This document shows positions 1 through 9,317 of a stretch of DNA of 64,000 bases, one piece after another. The stretch's first letter is position 1, and every line of letters starts with the position of its first letter. The DNA comes from JBASEY01 sp964404285 (lineage in GTDB: Bacteria; CSSED10-310). Position numbers and translations under genes: made by a program. The stretch covers positions 248,001-312,000 of the forward strand of contig CAYOJK010000002.1 in the NCBI GenBank assembly GCA_964404285.1, in the 5' to 3' direction. The notes beneath the pieces were generated by a model. That model was not told where the DNA came from. It made no database searches and was given only the letters and a program-made list of their open reading frames with translations.

Positions 1-840
1 GAGATTGAAGAATTGATGATTTTGTCTGATTTAGGTGTTGAAACCACAGAATCGATTATCCAGAGACTCAGAGAAAAACTTTTAAAGAAAGAATTGAACG
101 ATGCGGAAGTCGTGCGTAATACTATTCGTACAGAGATCGAAAGTTTTTTATCAGGGCATGCGTCATCGCTTGAACCTCCTGAAGACATCAAACCATTCGT
201 CATTATGGTTATCGGTGTCAACGGAGTTGGAAAAACGACAACAATTGCAAAAATTGCTCGACGATTTCAGGAGCAAGGGCGATCTGTGCTGCTGGCTGCC
301 GGTGATACTTTTCGTGCCGGCGCTATCGAGCAATTGAAAGAATGGGGAAAGCGTCTTCAAATAGATGTTATTGCACATAGTGAAGGAGCCGACCCATCAG
401 CAGTAGCATGGGATGCTGTAGCTGCAGCCAGAAGCAGAAAAAATGATGTTCTGATAATCGATACAGCGGGTCGATTACACACAAAAAGCAATCTGATGGA
501 AGAGTTGAAGAAAGTTCAAAGGGTTATCGATAAAAACATGCCTGGAGCTCCTCACGAAATCTTGTTGGTGCTTGATGCCACTACCGGACAAAATGCAATT
601 ATTCAAGCGCGTCAATTCGGCCAAACTGTCAATCTAACGGGAATAGCGCTTACGAAGCTGGACGGCACTGCTAAAGGCGGTATCATTGTCAGTATTGTTC
701 AAGAGCTCGATATACCCATTAAGCTAATCGGAATTGGCGAACGTATGGATGATTTGCGTGATTTTGATCCGCCGCTTTTTGCGAAAGCTCTCTTTGACGA
801 TAATGAAGGCCTGTTGGCAACTGATGATTCGCTACTATGA
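1..840 (+). CDS. ftsY: Signal recognition particle receptor FtsY (5' end outside window)
   Basis: SRP-receptor GTPase that docks ribosome-SRP complexes at the inner membrane for co-translational insertion. The frame is open from base 1 (EIEELMILSDLG, matching the family's N-domain helices), so the true start and any acidic A-domain lie left of the window; the TTG at 13 is not a convincing start. The NG GTPase core is complete: P-loop GVNGVGKTTT near 220-245, DTFRAGA near 305, DTAGR near 460-475, TKLDGTAKGG near 650-680, and the closing IGERMDDLRDFDP near 730-775. The last four bases are ATGA, shared with ribD, so the two are translationally coupled. Identity is secure; only the N-terminus is missing. 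Confidence 0.96.
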   Translation, partial: EIEELMILSDLGVETTESIIQRLREKLLKKELNDAEVVRNTIRTEIESFLSGHASSLEPPEDIKPFVIMVIGVNGVGKTTTIAKIARRFQEQGRSVLLAAGDTFRAGAIEQLKEWGKRLQIDVIAHSEGADPSAVAWDAVAAARSRKNDVLIIDTAGRLHTKSNLMEELKKVQRVIDKNMPGAPHEILLVLDATTGQNAIIQARQFGQTVNLTGIALTKLDGTAKGGIIVSIVQELDIPIKLIGIGERMDDLRDFDPPLFAKALFDDNEGLLATDDSLL

Positions 841-1988
841 CAACGACGCAAAATGACAAAAAATGGATGCAGAAAGCTATTCAGCTTTCTCGAAAATGGG
901 TTGGAAGAACACATCCGAATCCATCTGTCGGTTGTGTCCTGGCCAAGGAGAACACTCTTTTTTCTACCGGCATCCATCGAGGTCCCGGAACACCTCACGC
1001 TGAGGGTGAGGCAATCCGGTCGTGCCCCCCCGGAAATCTGGATAAAGCCACCTGTTATGTAACTCTTGAACCCTGTAACCATCAGGGTTTGACGCCACCA
1101 TGCACAGACGCAATTATACAAGCCGGGATAAAACGAGTCGTCATTGCGCTGCCGGATTTGAACCCTGAAGTTGTCGGCGGTGGGCGAGAAAAACTGCTGG
1201 CAGCCGGTCTAGAAGTTGAACTGGGCGTTTTAGCAGAATCAGCCCTGGAGGTTTTAGAACCCTGGATAATATGGAAAACAACAGGTAAGCCTTTTGTAAT
1301 ATTGAAAATGGCTATGAGTTTGGATGGACATATAGCTACGGTAACCGGCGAATCAAAATGGATTTCAAATGAAAAATCACGCGGTTTAGTTCACGATTTG
1401 CGAAAAAAGACAATGGGAATCATGGTTGGAGCGGGAACGGTTATACACGATAACCCTCAATTGACAGCTCGAAAAAATAGTCGCGTAGTTAGCGCTCCCA
1501 CCCGCATCATAATTGACCAAGCTGCTAAAGCGCCTCTGAATTCCAAGGTTTTTAGCTCACAACTACCGGGTAAAACATTATGGATAGTTGGTGAATCTGC
1601 CTACCCCAAAATCACATCATCACATTCTGACTCGTTTACTATTGTTCCTTGCCCTGAGTTAAAAGATGGATTGGATCTGAATTACGTTATGGAATTTCTT
1701 GGCCGGGAAGCATCCTTAGAATCCATTCTGCTTGAAGGCGGACCAACCTTGGCATTTTCGATGATCGAACAGAATTTAGTGCATAAAGTCATGATTTTTA
1801 TCTCTCCCAGACTGATCGGCGGAGCATCCGCTCCTGCTGTTCTAGGAGGAAAAGGGTTTAAATCATTGAAGGATGCGCCAAAGTTATCGTATATATCAAC
1901 TCGTAAAATTGCGGAAGATGTGTTAATAATGGGCTATTTAGGAGACCGCCCATGTTTACGGGAATTATCAGAGAAGTTGGAAAGATAG
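837..1988 (+). CDS. ribD: Bifunctional riboflavin biosynthesis protein RibD
   Basis: Second and third steps of riboflavin synthesis: deamination of the GTP-derived pyrimidine, then reduction of its ribose side chain. The 383 residues hold an N-terminal cytidine-deaminase-like domain with zinc ligands in PHAEGEA and in PCNHQGLTPPC, followed by the reductase domain (MAMSLDGHIA, SKWISNE, MVGAGTV; LLEGGPTL near the end). Length is normal for the fused enzyme. The start overlaps the ftsY stop by ATGA. The 3' end runs 37 bases into ribE, an unusually long overlap that implies coupled translation. First gene of a complete rib cluster (ribD-ribE-ribBA-ribH). Confidence 0.97.
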   Translation: MTTTQNDKKWMQKAIQLSRKWVGRTHPNPSVGCVLAKENTLFSTGIHRGPGTPHAEGEAIRSCPPGNLDKATCYVTLEPCNHQGLTPPCTDAIIQAGIKRVVIALPDLNPEVVGGGREKLLAAGLEVELGVLAESALEVLEPWIIWKTTGKPFVILKMAMSLDGHIATVTGESKWISNEKSRGLVHDLRKKTMGIMVGAGTVIHDNPQLTARKNSRVVSAPTRIIIDQAAKAPLNSKVFSSQLPGKTLWIVGESAYPKITSSHSDSFTIVPCPELKDGLDLNYVMEFLGREASLESILLEGGPTLAFSMIEQNLVHKVMIFISPRLIGGASAPAVLGGKGFKSLKDAPKLSYISTRKIAEDVLIMGYLGDRPCLRELSEKLER

Positions 1989-2566
1989 CGACTGTCAGGC
2001 GTGGAAATCCATGGCGATTGACAATTGAAGCTCCAGGGATATGCCCTAACATCATGCGTGGTGATTCGATTTCTGTTTCTGGAGCATGTCTGACAGCTAT
2101 TGCTTCGTCTGAAACACATTTTGAAGTGGAAATTTCGGATGAAACGATAAAAAGGACGAATTTTATAACAGTTCGAAGCGGTAGAAAGGTTAATCTCGAG
2201 CCGGCAATAACATTGCAAACTGCGCTGGATGGACATATTGTCCAAGGACATGTTGATGGGACTGCTAAAATAGTCAAGATAAAGGGAAGAACTCAAAAAG
2301 TGTTTCATTTTCGTTTAGATTCGGCTGCAGAATGGCCCGTTATTGAAAAAGCATCGATTGCTATCAACGGTATCAGTCTGACTGTTGCTGAGGTTTTTCC
2401 TGGAAACGAGTTTTCTGTCAGTGTTATTCCTTTGACATTATCTGAAACAGATTTACAATTTTTAGTTGCTGGCGATATCGTAAATATAGAATATGATATA
2501 CTTGGTAAGTATGTTTATGCGAGGATAAATCAAGCTTATGGAAAAAATTCCGGAATCCGTTTATAG
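1952..2566 (+). CDS. ribE: Riboflavin synthase, alpha chain
   Basis: Last step of the pathway: dismutation of two 6,7-dimethyl-8-ribityllumazines to riboflavin. The 204 residues start with the hallmark MFTGII and show the two internally similar lumazine-binding barrels, with GACLTA in the first and GISLTV in the second, and the DGHIVQGHVDG segment between them. Its start lies inside the end of ribD and its end overlaps ribBA by 29 bases. The family C-terminal helix that drives trimer formation is present in usual length. Confidence 0.96.
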   Translation: MFTGIIREVGKIATVRRGNPWRLTIEAPGICPNIMRGDSISVSGACLTAIASSETHFEVEISDETIKRTNFITVRSGRKVNLEPAITLQTALDGHIVQGHVDGTAKIVKIKGRTQKVFHFRLDSAAEWPVIEKASIAINGISLTVAEVFPGNEFSVSVIPLTLSETDLQFLVAGDIVNIEYDILGKYVYARINQAYGKNSGIRL

Positions 2567-3824
2567 AAGCTCCAGACCTGAGCATGAAGGTCATTTTTTC
2601 GACTCGATTGAAGAGGGAATTCAGGAGATTGCCGAAGGCAAAATGGTCATAGTCGTGGATGATGAGGATCGTGAAAACGAAGGTGATCTGGTTATGGCCG
2701 CTGAGAAAATCACGCCTGAAGCTATCAATTTTATGGCAACTCATGGAAGAGGGTTAATTTGTCTTCCAATGACAGATAGCCGGCTAACGCAATTGCAGCT
2801 GACGGATATGGTGCACAATAACACAGCGGCTTTCAGCACGGCTTTTACTGTCTCAATCGATGCGCGATATGGTATTACGACTGGTATCTCTGCTTACGAC
2901 AGAGCTGAAACTATACGTGTTGCCGTTTCTGATAATGCTACTCCCGATGATCTTGCTAGACCTGGTCATATTTTTCCCTTACGGGCAAAACCTGGAGGTG
3001 TTTTAAAGCGTGCAGGACAGACCGAAGCAGCAGTAGATCTGGCTCGACTAGCGAAATTGAAAGAAGCAGGGGTAATTTGTGAGATTATGGACAATGATGG
3101 TCAGATGATGCGAGTACCTAAACTTTATGAGTTTAAACTCAAGCATAATTTGAAAATGATCACTGTTGCAGATCTCATAGAATATCGAAGATATCGAGAT
3201 AAGCTGGTGGAAGTTGTTGCTGAGACGCGCTTGCCGACCCGTTTTGGATTATTTCGTGGTATCGTCTATCGAGACACTATTATGGATGAAGAACACATTG
3301 CCCTTGTGATGGGGGAATTACCTAAAGATGAACCGGTTTTAGTGCGTGTTCATTCAGAATGTTTGACTGGAGATGTTTTTCATTCCTTACGGTGTGATTG
3401 CGGTCAACAGTTGGAGGCTGCGTTAGCTCAAATCAGTCGAAACGGTTCTGGAGTTCTTGTGTATATGAAGCAGGAAGGCCGCGGGATCGGGTTGGGTAAT
3501 AAACTAAAAGCTTATGCGTTGCAGGATCAGGGTATGGATACAGTTGAAGCCAACCTTTGTTTGGGTTTTCAGGCGGACCAGCGAAGCTATGGTATAGGAG
3601 CTCAGATAATACGGGATTTGAATATTACTAAGCTCAAACTAATGACAAACAATCCCAGAAAGTTTGTTGGGCTGTCAGGATATGGCATTTCAATTATTGA
3701 ACGTATTCCTTTAGAAGTCATACCAAATGAAGAAAACCGTTTTTATTTGGAAACCAAAAGGAAAAAGCTGGGACACTTGCTTGAGTATCGTGAACCGTCT
3801 GAAAATAAAACAGAAAGGAAATAA
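2538..3824 (+). CDS. ribBA: Bifunctional 3,4-DHBP synthase / GTP cyclohydrolase II
   Basis: Supplies both precursors of riboflavin. N-terminal DHBP synthase domain (residues about 25-225) with the acidic metal site DDEDRENEGDL and the GLIC segment. C-terminal GTP cyclohydrolase II (about 230-420) with the zinc cysteines in CLTGDVFHSLRCDCG, then QEGRGIGL, DQRSYGIGAQI and TNNPRK. All expected active-site motifs are intact in both halves, so both activities are likely; in some lineages one half has decayed. The start overlaps ribE by 29 bases. About 20 residues precede the first conserved helix, so a slightly later start is possible. Confidence 0.96.
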   Translation: MEKIPESVYRSSRPEHEGHFFDSIEEGIQEIAEGKMVIVVDDEDRENEGDLVMAAEKITPEAINFMATHGRGLICLPMTDSRLTQLQLTDMVHNNTAAFSTAFTVSIDARYGITTGISAYDRAETIRVAVSDNATPDDLARPGHIFPLRAKPGGVLKRAGQTEAAVDLARLAKLKEAGVICEIMDNDGQMMRVPKLYEFKLKHNLKMITVADLIEYRRYRDKLVEVVAETRLPTRFGLFRGIVYRDTIMDEEHIALVMGELPKDEPVLVRVHSECLTGDVFHSLRCDCGQQLEAALAQISRNGSGVLVYMKQEGRGIGLGNKLKAYALQDQGMDTVEANLCLGFQADQRSYGIGAQIIRDLNITKLKLMTNNPRKFVGLSGYGISIIERIPLEVIPNEENRFYLETKRKKLGHLLEYREPSENKTERK

Positions 3825-3827
3825 TAT

Positions 3828-4298
3828 ATGAGGACTTATGAAGGGTTTTTATCAGCAGAATCTTTCTCATTCGCAATTGTTGTCAGTCGATTTAATGAAA
3901 TGATAACCCGAAAACTTCTGGATGGCGCTTTAGACGCTCTTGTTCGCCACGGCGCTTTGAAAGAAAACATTACTGTTATCTGGGTTCCGGGGGCATTTGA
4001 GTTGCCGATAGTTGCCGCCAAAATCATGAAAAAAGGCACATATCATGCGGTTATATGCCTGGGAGCGGTGATTCGTGGAGACACTCCGCATTTTGATTAT
4101 GTTGCCGCAGAAACAGCTAAAGGAATTGCTGCAACCGCCATGCAATCTAGCCTTCCTGTAGCATTTGGTGTTTTAACTACAGATACGTTGGAACAGGCTT
4201 TGGAGCGTGCCGGCGCTAAAGCCGGGAACAAAGGTTGGGATGCTGCTGTAACTGCTATCGAACTTGCAGACCTGTATCAAAAATTACAGAAAGGCTGA
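3828..4298 (+). CDS. ribH: 6,7-dimethyl-8-ribityllumazine synthase
   Basis: Condenses the pyrimidine from RibD with the butanone phosphate from RibBA; normally assembles into icosahedral or pentameric shells. The 156-residue length is typical. Diagnostic stretches are SRFNEMIT near the N-terminus, PGAFELP, and CLGAVIRGDTPHFDYV carrying the catalytic histidine. The start lies three bases after ribBA with an AGGAAATA ribosome site. Together with ribD, ribE and ribBA this makes the cluster self-sufficient for riboflavin. Confidence 0.97.
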   Translation: MRTYEGFLSAESFSFAIVVSRFNEMITRKLLDGALDALVRHGALKENITVIWVPGAFELPIVAAKIMKKGTYHAVICLGAVIRGDTPHFDYVAAETAKGIAATAMQSSLPVAFGVLTTDTLEQALERAGAKAGNKGWDAAVTAIELADLYQKLQKG

Positions 4299-4301
4299 TG
4301 C

Positions 4302-4760
4302 ATGCATAAAAAAAGCCGCGCTTCTCGTGAAAAAGCGCTGCAAATTCTCTATGCTCTTGACGTCAATAATATGATGGAAACGATGGAGCCAAAAGCTTTT
4401 GAAGAAGACGTTATGCAGAACCTGTCATTAATGCCTGAAGCTGCGTCAAAACAAGCCCAAGAGCTAGCTTTTCTGCTGATCAAAGGGGTTTACAACAACA
4501 CGTCGACAATTGATCCACTTATCGAAAAAGCCTCTGATAATTGGATACTGAAACGGTTGTCTATAATAGATAGAAATATTTTACGTATCGCGGTTTATGA
4601 AATGCTTTTTGTTAAAACTGTTCCACCACGTGTGGCTCTAAATGAGGCAATTGAAATTGCAAAGCTGTTCAGCTCAGAAAATTCACCTAAATTTATCAAT
4701 GGTATTCTAGATAAAATATATCGTATACTAAAGAGTCATGGGCTGGTTGAAGAAATTTGA
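4302..4760 (+). CDS. nusB: Transcription antitermination factor NusB
   Basis: RNA-binding all-helical protein that, with NusE (ribosomal S10), binds boxA and supports antitermination of rRNA operons. The 152 residues carry the family pattern SREKALQILYALDV at the N-terminus, NWILKRLSIIDRNILRIAVYEML in the middle, and ALNEAIEIAKLFSSENSPKFINGILD near the end. ribH-nusB adjacency is a widespread gene order. Two ATGs occur close together after the ribH stop; the one at 4302 is in frame. Confidence 0.95.
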   Translation: MHKKSRASREKALQILYALDVNNMMETMEPKAFEEDVMQNLSLMPEAASKQAQELAFLLIKGVYNNTSTIDPLIEKASDNWILKRLSIIDRNILRIAVYEMLFVKTVPPRVALNEAIEIAKLFSSENSPKFINGILDKIYRILKSHGLVEEI

Positions 4761-4781
4761 TCTTTTGAAAAGATGTGATCT

Positions 4782-5510
4782 GTGAAGTACTTTGTTTTTT
4801 CTGATATTCATGGAAACCTCGAAGCTCTTGAAGCTGTGATGGGAGCTTTTGACAATCTCAAGGACTGCATACCAATTTGCCTTGGAGATATCGTAGGCTA
4901 CGGCCCTAATCCTCAAGAATGTATTGATATTGTTAGGCAGAGAAATATTCGTTGTGTTGTCGGAAACCATGACCGTGCGGCAATTGATCAAGTCGATATA
5001 TCTTATTTTAATCCTTATGCAAAAGAAGCGGTTTTATGGACACAGGGCATATTGAAAGATTCTGATATTCAATTTCTGAAATCTTTGCCAATAACTTTGA
5101 CTATAGCAAACATGACCCTGGTTCATGCCACCCCCTGTGACCCTCCAGCATGGAATTACCTTTTCACCCTATTCGATGCCCAAAACAATTTTAAATGTTT
5201 CGATACTCAACTCTGCTTGATCGGGCATTCTCATTCGCCCATTATCATTGTTCAAGCGACTTCAGAAGATTGTTGGGTGCATCCGCATTCCGTTATCGCA
5301 GTACATGATGATCAACGTTTGATTGTCAATGTCGGCAGCGCCGGGCAGCCAAGGGATGGTAATCCAGAAGCGGCCTATGTAATTTATGACGATGTCGATA
5401 GATCAATAGAAATATTTCGTGTTCCTTACAATCTAAGAAAAACTCAAGAAAAAATGAAGCAGCATGGGCTTCCTGATTATCTTATCGAACGCCTTGAAAT
5501 TGGAAGATGA
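4782..5510 (+). CDS. Metallophosphoesterase, YfcE/MJ0936-like
   Basis: Calcineurin-like phosphodiesterase of the small bacterial/archaeal type. The di-metal ligands are all visible: SDIHGN at the N-terminus, GDIVGYGPNPQEC, GNHDRA, and IGHSHSP near residue 147, followed by NVGSAGQPRDG. There is no signal peptide, so it is cytoplasmic. It starts with GTG at 4782 and its stop overlaps the next start (ATGA). Substrate cannot be read from sequence; family members hydrolyse phosphodiesters such as bis-pNPP in vitro. Placed in the housekeeping block after nusB. Confidence 0.88.
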   Translation: MKYFVFSDIHGNLEALEAVMGAFDNLKDCIPICLGDIVGYGPNPQECIDIVRQRNIRCVVGNHDRAAIDQVDISYFNPYAKEAVLWTQGILKDSDIQFLKSLPITLTIANMTLVHATPCDPPAWNYLFTLFDAQNNFKCFDTQLCLIGHSHSPIIIVQATSEDCWVHPHSVIAVHDDQRLIVNVGSAGQPRDGNPEAAYVIYDDVDRSIEIFRVPYNLRKTQEKMKQHGLPDYLIERLEIGR

Positions 5511-6589
5511 TTACCTCCTGGCAAAAAAAATACTTTTCTCTATTTGTTCTGTTTATAGGCCTGAAATCAACAATATATTCCAATGAGATTAAGGACAAAA
5601 TCGTTAGTGGAACCCATAGTGTTGAATATTTTATCCGTGATCCCGAAAATTTACTTATACCGGTCACTGTGAATACTCAGGGATATATCCAGCAGGTTAA
5701 ACGAGTTCATAGAGGATATTTTGTTACAGTCACTAGTTCGGTTCAACCGATTCCTTCTGCGCCCTTATTTACATTTGATCCGGCAAATTTGGATACACGC
5801 TACAGAAATGATCGTTTAATGAAAAACTTAGCATCAGTCGCAAACACATCAGATGCTTTAAGAGTTTGTTTGGCCTGGTTGGACGAAACAATCACATATG
5901 ATGACTCTGATGAAAATTCCGACCAAAGCATAGATGCAACCCTCGCACGTAAATCCGGGAACTGTGTAGGACGATCCGCAGTATTGCTTAAATTGCTAAA
6001 TGATTTAGGGATACACTCACGCCATGTTCAAGGCTGTTTGTTTCAGAATGGGAAGCTTGTTTTTCATCGATGGATAGAACTCGATTATAATAAAATCGGA
6101 TCCCTTCCAACTGATCCTGGATCAACACAAGACTTTGTCTCTGCAGATCACCTTGTCCTATTACCATCAAAAAATGTCGATCCTTCAGCCACCTGGGTCG
6201 ATGATAATGATTTCAGTATTTCAGTTATGAATGAAAGCCATTCCATTTGTGTAATCGATCGCCGACCTTTACCAGAAGGAAGTGTCAATCAGATCTTTCG
6301 GCGTAAAATGGATAATTATCGTCTTGAAACCGCTGTAACGGGGGAGATCACACCAATTGGGCTGAAGGGAATTATTGAACTGGAGACAGCCGACACCTTT
6401 TTCTCTATGCCTATACCTAAATACAGCGCCTTTTCATTTATTCCGGTTTCTTCCGGTTACTACTATCTAACCATCAAGGCAGATGAACAAGTTGTTTTTT
6501 CAATCCAAGATTCTATTCGTTCCAATGAGCATAAGCACCATCATTGCACCATTAAGATGGGTAAATATGGTTTGAATGAAAGGCGATAA
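5507..6589 (+). CDS. Exported transglutaminase-like domain protein
   Basis: Contains a transglutaminase/protease-like core (residues about 120-220): a cysteine in KSGNCVGRSAVL, a histidine in FHRWIEL and an aspartate in TDPGS give the usual Cys-His-Asp order. The N-terminus (MITSWQKKYFSLFVLFIGL) is a probable signal peptide or anchor, so the protein is likely periplasmic. The C-terminal 130 residues look beta-rich and I do not recognise them. Such proteins are usually peptidases or peptide-handling enzymes; no substrate can be assigned. It starts inside the phosphoesterase stop and its TAA shares one base with the mutL ATG, so it is part of the same transcript. Confidence 0.75.
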   Translation: MITSWQKKYFSLFVLFIGLKSTIYSNEIKDKIVSGTHSVEYFIRDPENLLIPVTVNTQGYIQQVKRVHRGYFVTVTSSVQPIPSAPLFTFDPANLDTRYRNDRLMKNLASVANTSDALRVCLAWLDETITYDDSDENSDQSIDATLARKSGNCVGRSAVLLKLLNDLGIHSRHVQGCLFQNGKLVFHRWIELDYNKIGSLPTDPGSTQDFVSADHLVLLPSKNVDPSATWVDDNDFSISVMNESHSICVIDRRPLPEGSVNQIFRRKMDNYRLETAVTGEITPIGLKGIIELETADTFFSMPIPKYSAFSFIPVSSGYYYLTIKADEQVVFSIQDSIRSNEHKHHHCTIKMGKYGLNERR

Positions 6590-8358
6590 TGATCCCTAAA
6601 ATCACGATTCTACCTGAATACATATCAAATAGAATTGCTGCAGGAGAAATCATTGAACGGCCGGCATCTGTTGTCAGAGAGCTCTTGGATAATGCAATTG
6701 ATGCAAAAGCGGATCGAATAGAAATTGACATCGAGCAAGGTGGAATTGCCTTGATTCGAGTAACAGATAATGGGATAGGTTTCGAACCGGATGGCTTGTT
6801 AATGGCTTTTGAGCGTCATGCCACAAGCAAGATAAAAAAACTTGAAGATTTAGAGGGAATAAAAACACTTGGATTTCGTGGCGAAGCGCTGCCAAGTATA
6901 GCTTCGGTATCTCGTGTCAGTATGGAATCACACGCGAAAGGGGCCCCAATCGGAAGTAGATTGACAATCAATGGCGGCAAGATCGGCCACATGGAAGAAG
7001 TTGCCTGCCCGGTAGGCACTCGAATAACCGTGCGTCAGTTGTTTTATAACACGCCTGCCAGACGAAAATTTTTAAAAACTGTTAAAACAGAATACTCCCA
7101 AATACATGATACTGTCATTGATCACGCCTTAACACATCCTGAAATACATTTTGTTTTACGTGATTCCGGAAGAGTACTCCTCGAGACCCCAATCGTTGAT
7201 TTTTGGTCCGCACGTATCGTCTCGGTATTCGGTAAAAAATTTATGACACAACACATCCCTTTTCACGGGTCATTTGGCGATATGCATATCCAAGGAGTTT
7301 TATGCCACCCCGAACATCTCCGGTCAACAGGCCGATCCCAGCGTATCTATGTCAATGGTCGGCGGGTTCGTGATAGAATTGTAACCCAAGCGCTTTATAC
7401 TGGTTATGCTCAATTTATCACGGGTGGAGGTCACCCTTCTTGTATAATGAGAATAGACATAGCGCCTGATCAGCTAGATGTGAATGTGCATCCTGCAAAA
7501 TCAGAAGTTCGCTTCCAAAATTCAAATGCTGTATTCAACATGGTCGTATCTCAGGTCAATAAAGCATTGTCTGGATCAATAAAAACGCAATTTGAATCGG
7601 ATTCTCATCTCGTAAAAAATCAAGAACAACTTTCGACAAGCCATGAATTTCCGTCAACTGATGAAAAAAAACTTGGTTCGCTTGTTAAAGAAACAAATTC
7701 AGTACGCGATACGATTGCGAATAGTATTTTTACTTTTCCAGATACTCAATCGAAGCTTGGGACGCAGTTATCTTTTTCATCAGATACTGAATGGAGTTTA
7801 ATTGGACAAGCTTTTAAAACATTTATATTGATTGAATATGGCGATCGACTTTTTGTCATCGATCAACATACAGCTCATGAACGGATTTTGTTCGAGTCAT
7901 TCAAAGAGCGTTATCAAAAACGCAGTATCCCTTCTCAAATACTTTTATTCCCGGTTCCGGTAGAACTCGAACTACCGCAATTTCAGGTTATCGAGGAATT
8001 TTCTGAATTGTTGAAAACAATGGGGGTTTTTCTTGAATCTTTTGGTAGAAACACTTTTGCTGTTACAGCGTTACCTGATCATCTAGCCCAGGAAGTTCCT
8101 GATCTTCTAGTAAAAAATCTTGCTGACGAGCTATTGGATGTTGGCTCATCTGAAAGGCTGCGGATTGCTGAACGAAAAATGTTGGTCAGCTTGGCATGTC
8201 GAAAAGCTGTAAGAGCTGGTGATGTCATGACACAGGCAGAGATGGAATCTCTTGTTAAAGACTTGATCCGATGCCAAATACCTAATTCCTGTCCTCATGG
8301 TCGCCCGATAATTGTTGCGTTTGACAGATCTGAAATAGCTGGAAAATTCAAAAGATGA
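6589..8358 (+). CDS. mutL: DNA mismatch repair protein MutL (endonuclease type)
   Basis: GHKL ATPase linking mismatch recognition by MutS to strand incision. The N-terminal ATPase motifs are AAGEIIERPASVVRELLDN, DNGIGF, RHATSKI, GFRGEALPSI and FYNTPARRKF. A variable linker (about 340-400) leads to the dimerisation domain with DQHTAHERILFE (residue 425 on), an exact fit to the metal-binding endonuclease motif except Thr for the usual Ala, plus ACRKAVRAGD and SCPHGRP. This means a nicking MutL as in organisms that lack MutH. Length 589 is typical. The stop overlaps miaA. Confidence 0.96.
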   Translation: MIPKITILPEYISNRIAAGEIIERPASVVRELLDNAIDAKADRIEIDIEQGGIALIRVTDNGIGFEPDGLLMAFERHATSKIKKLEDLEGIKTLGFRGEALPSIASVSRVSMESHAKGAPIGSRLTINGGKIGHMEEVACPVGTRITVRQLFYNTPARRKFLKTVKTEYSQIHDTVIDHALTHPEIHFVLRDSGRVLLETPIVDFWSARIVSVFGKKFMTQHIPFHGSFGDMHIQGVLCHPEHLRSTGRSQRIYVNGRRVRDRIVTQALYTGYAQFITGGGHPSCIMRIDIAPDQLDVNVHPAKSEVRFQNSNAVFNMVVSQVNKALSGSIKTQFESDSHLVKNQEQLSTSHEFPSTDEKKLGSLVKETNSVRDTIANSIFTFPDTQSKLGTQLSFSSDTEWSLIGQAFKTFILIEYGDRLFVIDQHTAHERILFESFKERYQKRSIPSQILLFPVPVELELPQFQVIEEFSELLKTMGVFLESFGRNTFAVTALPDHLAQEVPDLLVKNLADELLDVGSSERLRIAERKMLVSLACRKAVRAGDVMTQAEMESLVKDLIRCQIPNSCPHGRPIIVAFDRSEIAGKFKR

Positions 8359-9317
8359 AATTGAAAACAGGGACTGCCAAGCCGCAGATTGTAGTCTTGG
8401 CAGGGGCGACGGCTGCAGGGAAGAGTAGTCTTGCTATTAAGTTGGCTCAAATCCCCAAGATGCCATCGATTGAGATTATCTGCGCGGATTCCCGCCAAAT
8501 CTATCGCGGCATGGATATCGGAACTGATAAAATTAGTATTAAAGAGCAAAACGGCGTTCCTCACCATCTACTAGATATTATTGACCCTGACACCCGGTTT
8601 TCGGCTGCTGATTTTGTTGCGGCCGCCTCTGAATGCATCGAAAATATCAGCACTCGAAAAGCCGTTCCGCTTGTTGTTGGCGGAACAGGCTTGTATATCC
8701 GCGCTTTGACATGTGGCTTAGCACAATTAAGCGCTCCTGTAATTCACATCCGGAAAAAATACGAATTATTTCTAAAAGAAAATGGGCCGGAAGCTTTATA
8801 CTCTCTGTTATGGGAACGGGATGAATGTCGTGCCAAGAAACTCTCACCCTCAGATACATTTCGCATAATACGGGCTCTTGAGATCACGGATACCGGCACA
8901 GTAAATATTTCCCAAACACTAAAATCACACAGTTTTGAACTACGGCCTTTTGACTCTTTAAAAATATTTCTTAATGTTGACAGGAAGAAACTCTATATCC
9001 GGATCAATACACGTGTTGATACAATGATTGACAAAGGATTGATTGAAGAGGTCAATCGATTACGTCAAAAATTTGGGGCTAATGCTCCAGCTTTGTCTGG
9101 AATTGGTTATAGACAGATCGCTCGATATTTAGATGGCGAATTAACGCAGCAAGAGGCGATTAGTATCATAAAGCGTGACACAAGGCATTACGCTAAGCGA
9201 CAGATAACGTGGTTCCAGAAAGAACCTGATATTGTCATGCTCAATCATGACCCAGATAAACCTGAAGCGAGTTTGAAAAAACTGGAGGAGAAAATACGGA
9301 GATTTCATGGATACTGA
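8355..9317 (+). CDS. miaA: tRNA dimethylallyltransferase MiaA
   Basis: Adds the isopentenyl group to A37 of tRNAs that read UNN codons, including the Leu(UAA) and Cys(GCA) tRNAs found later in this window. Motifs: P-loop GATAAGKSS, DSRQIYRGMDIGT, GGTGLYIRAL, SGIGYRQ, and RDTRHYAKRQITWF near the C-terminus. The 320-residue length is normal. mutL-miaA-hflX order is common in bacteria. Overlaps mutL by ATGA and hflX by 11 bases. Confidence 0.96.
   Translation: MKLKTGTAKPQIVVLAGATAAGKSSLAIKLAQIPKMPSIEIICADSRQIYRGMDIGTDKISIKEQNGVPHHLLDIIDPDTRFSAADFVAAASECIENISTRKAVPLVVGGTGLYIRALTCGLAQLSAPVIHIRKKYELFLKENGPEALYSLLWERDECRAKKLSPSDTFRIIRALEITDTGTVNISQTLKSHSFELRPFDSLKIFLNVDRKKLYIRINTRVDTMIDKGLIEEVNRLRQKFGANAPALSGIGYRQIARYLDGELTQQEAISIIKRDTRHYAKRQITWFQKEPDIVMLNHDPDKPEASLKKLEEKIRRFHGY

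Noticed and set aside
13..840. TTG at 13 as the start of FtsY
   Set aside because: The frame is open to base 1 and the preceding codons match the family's N-domain, so the gene is simply cut by the window edge.
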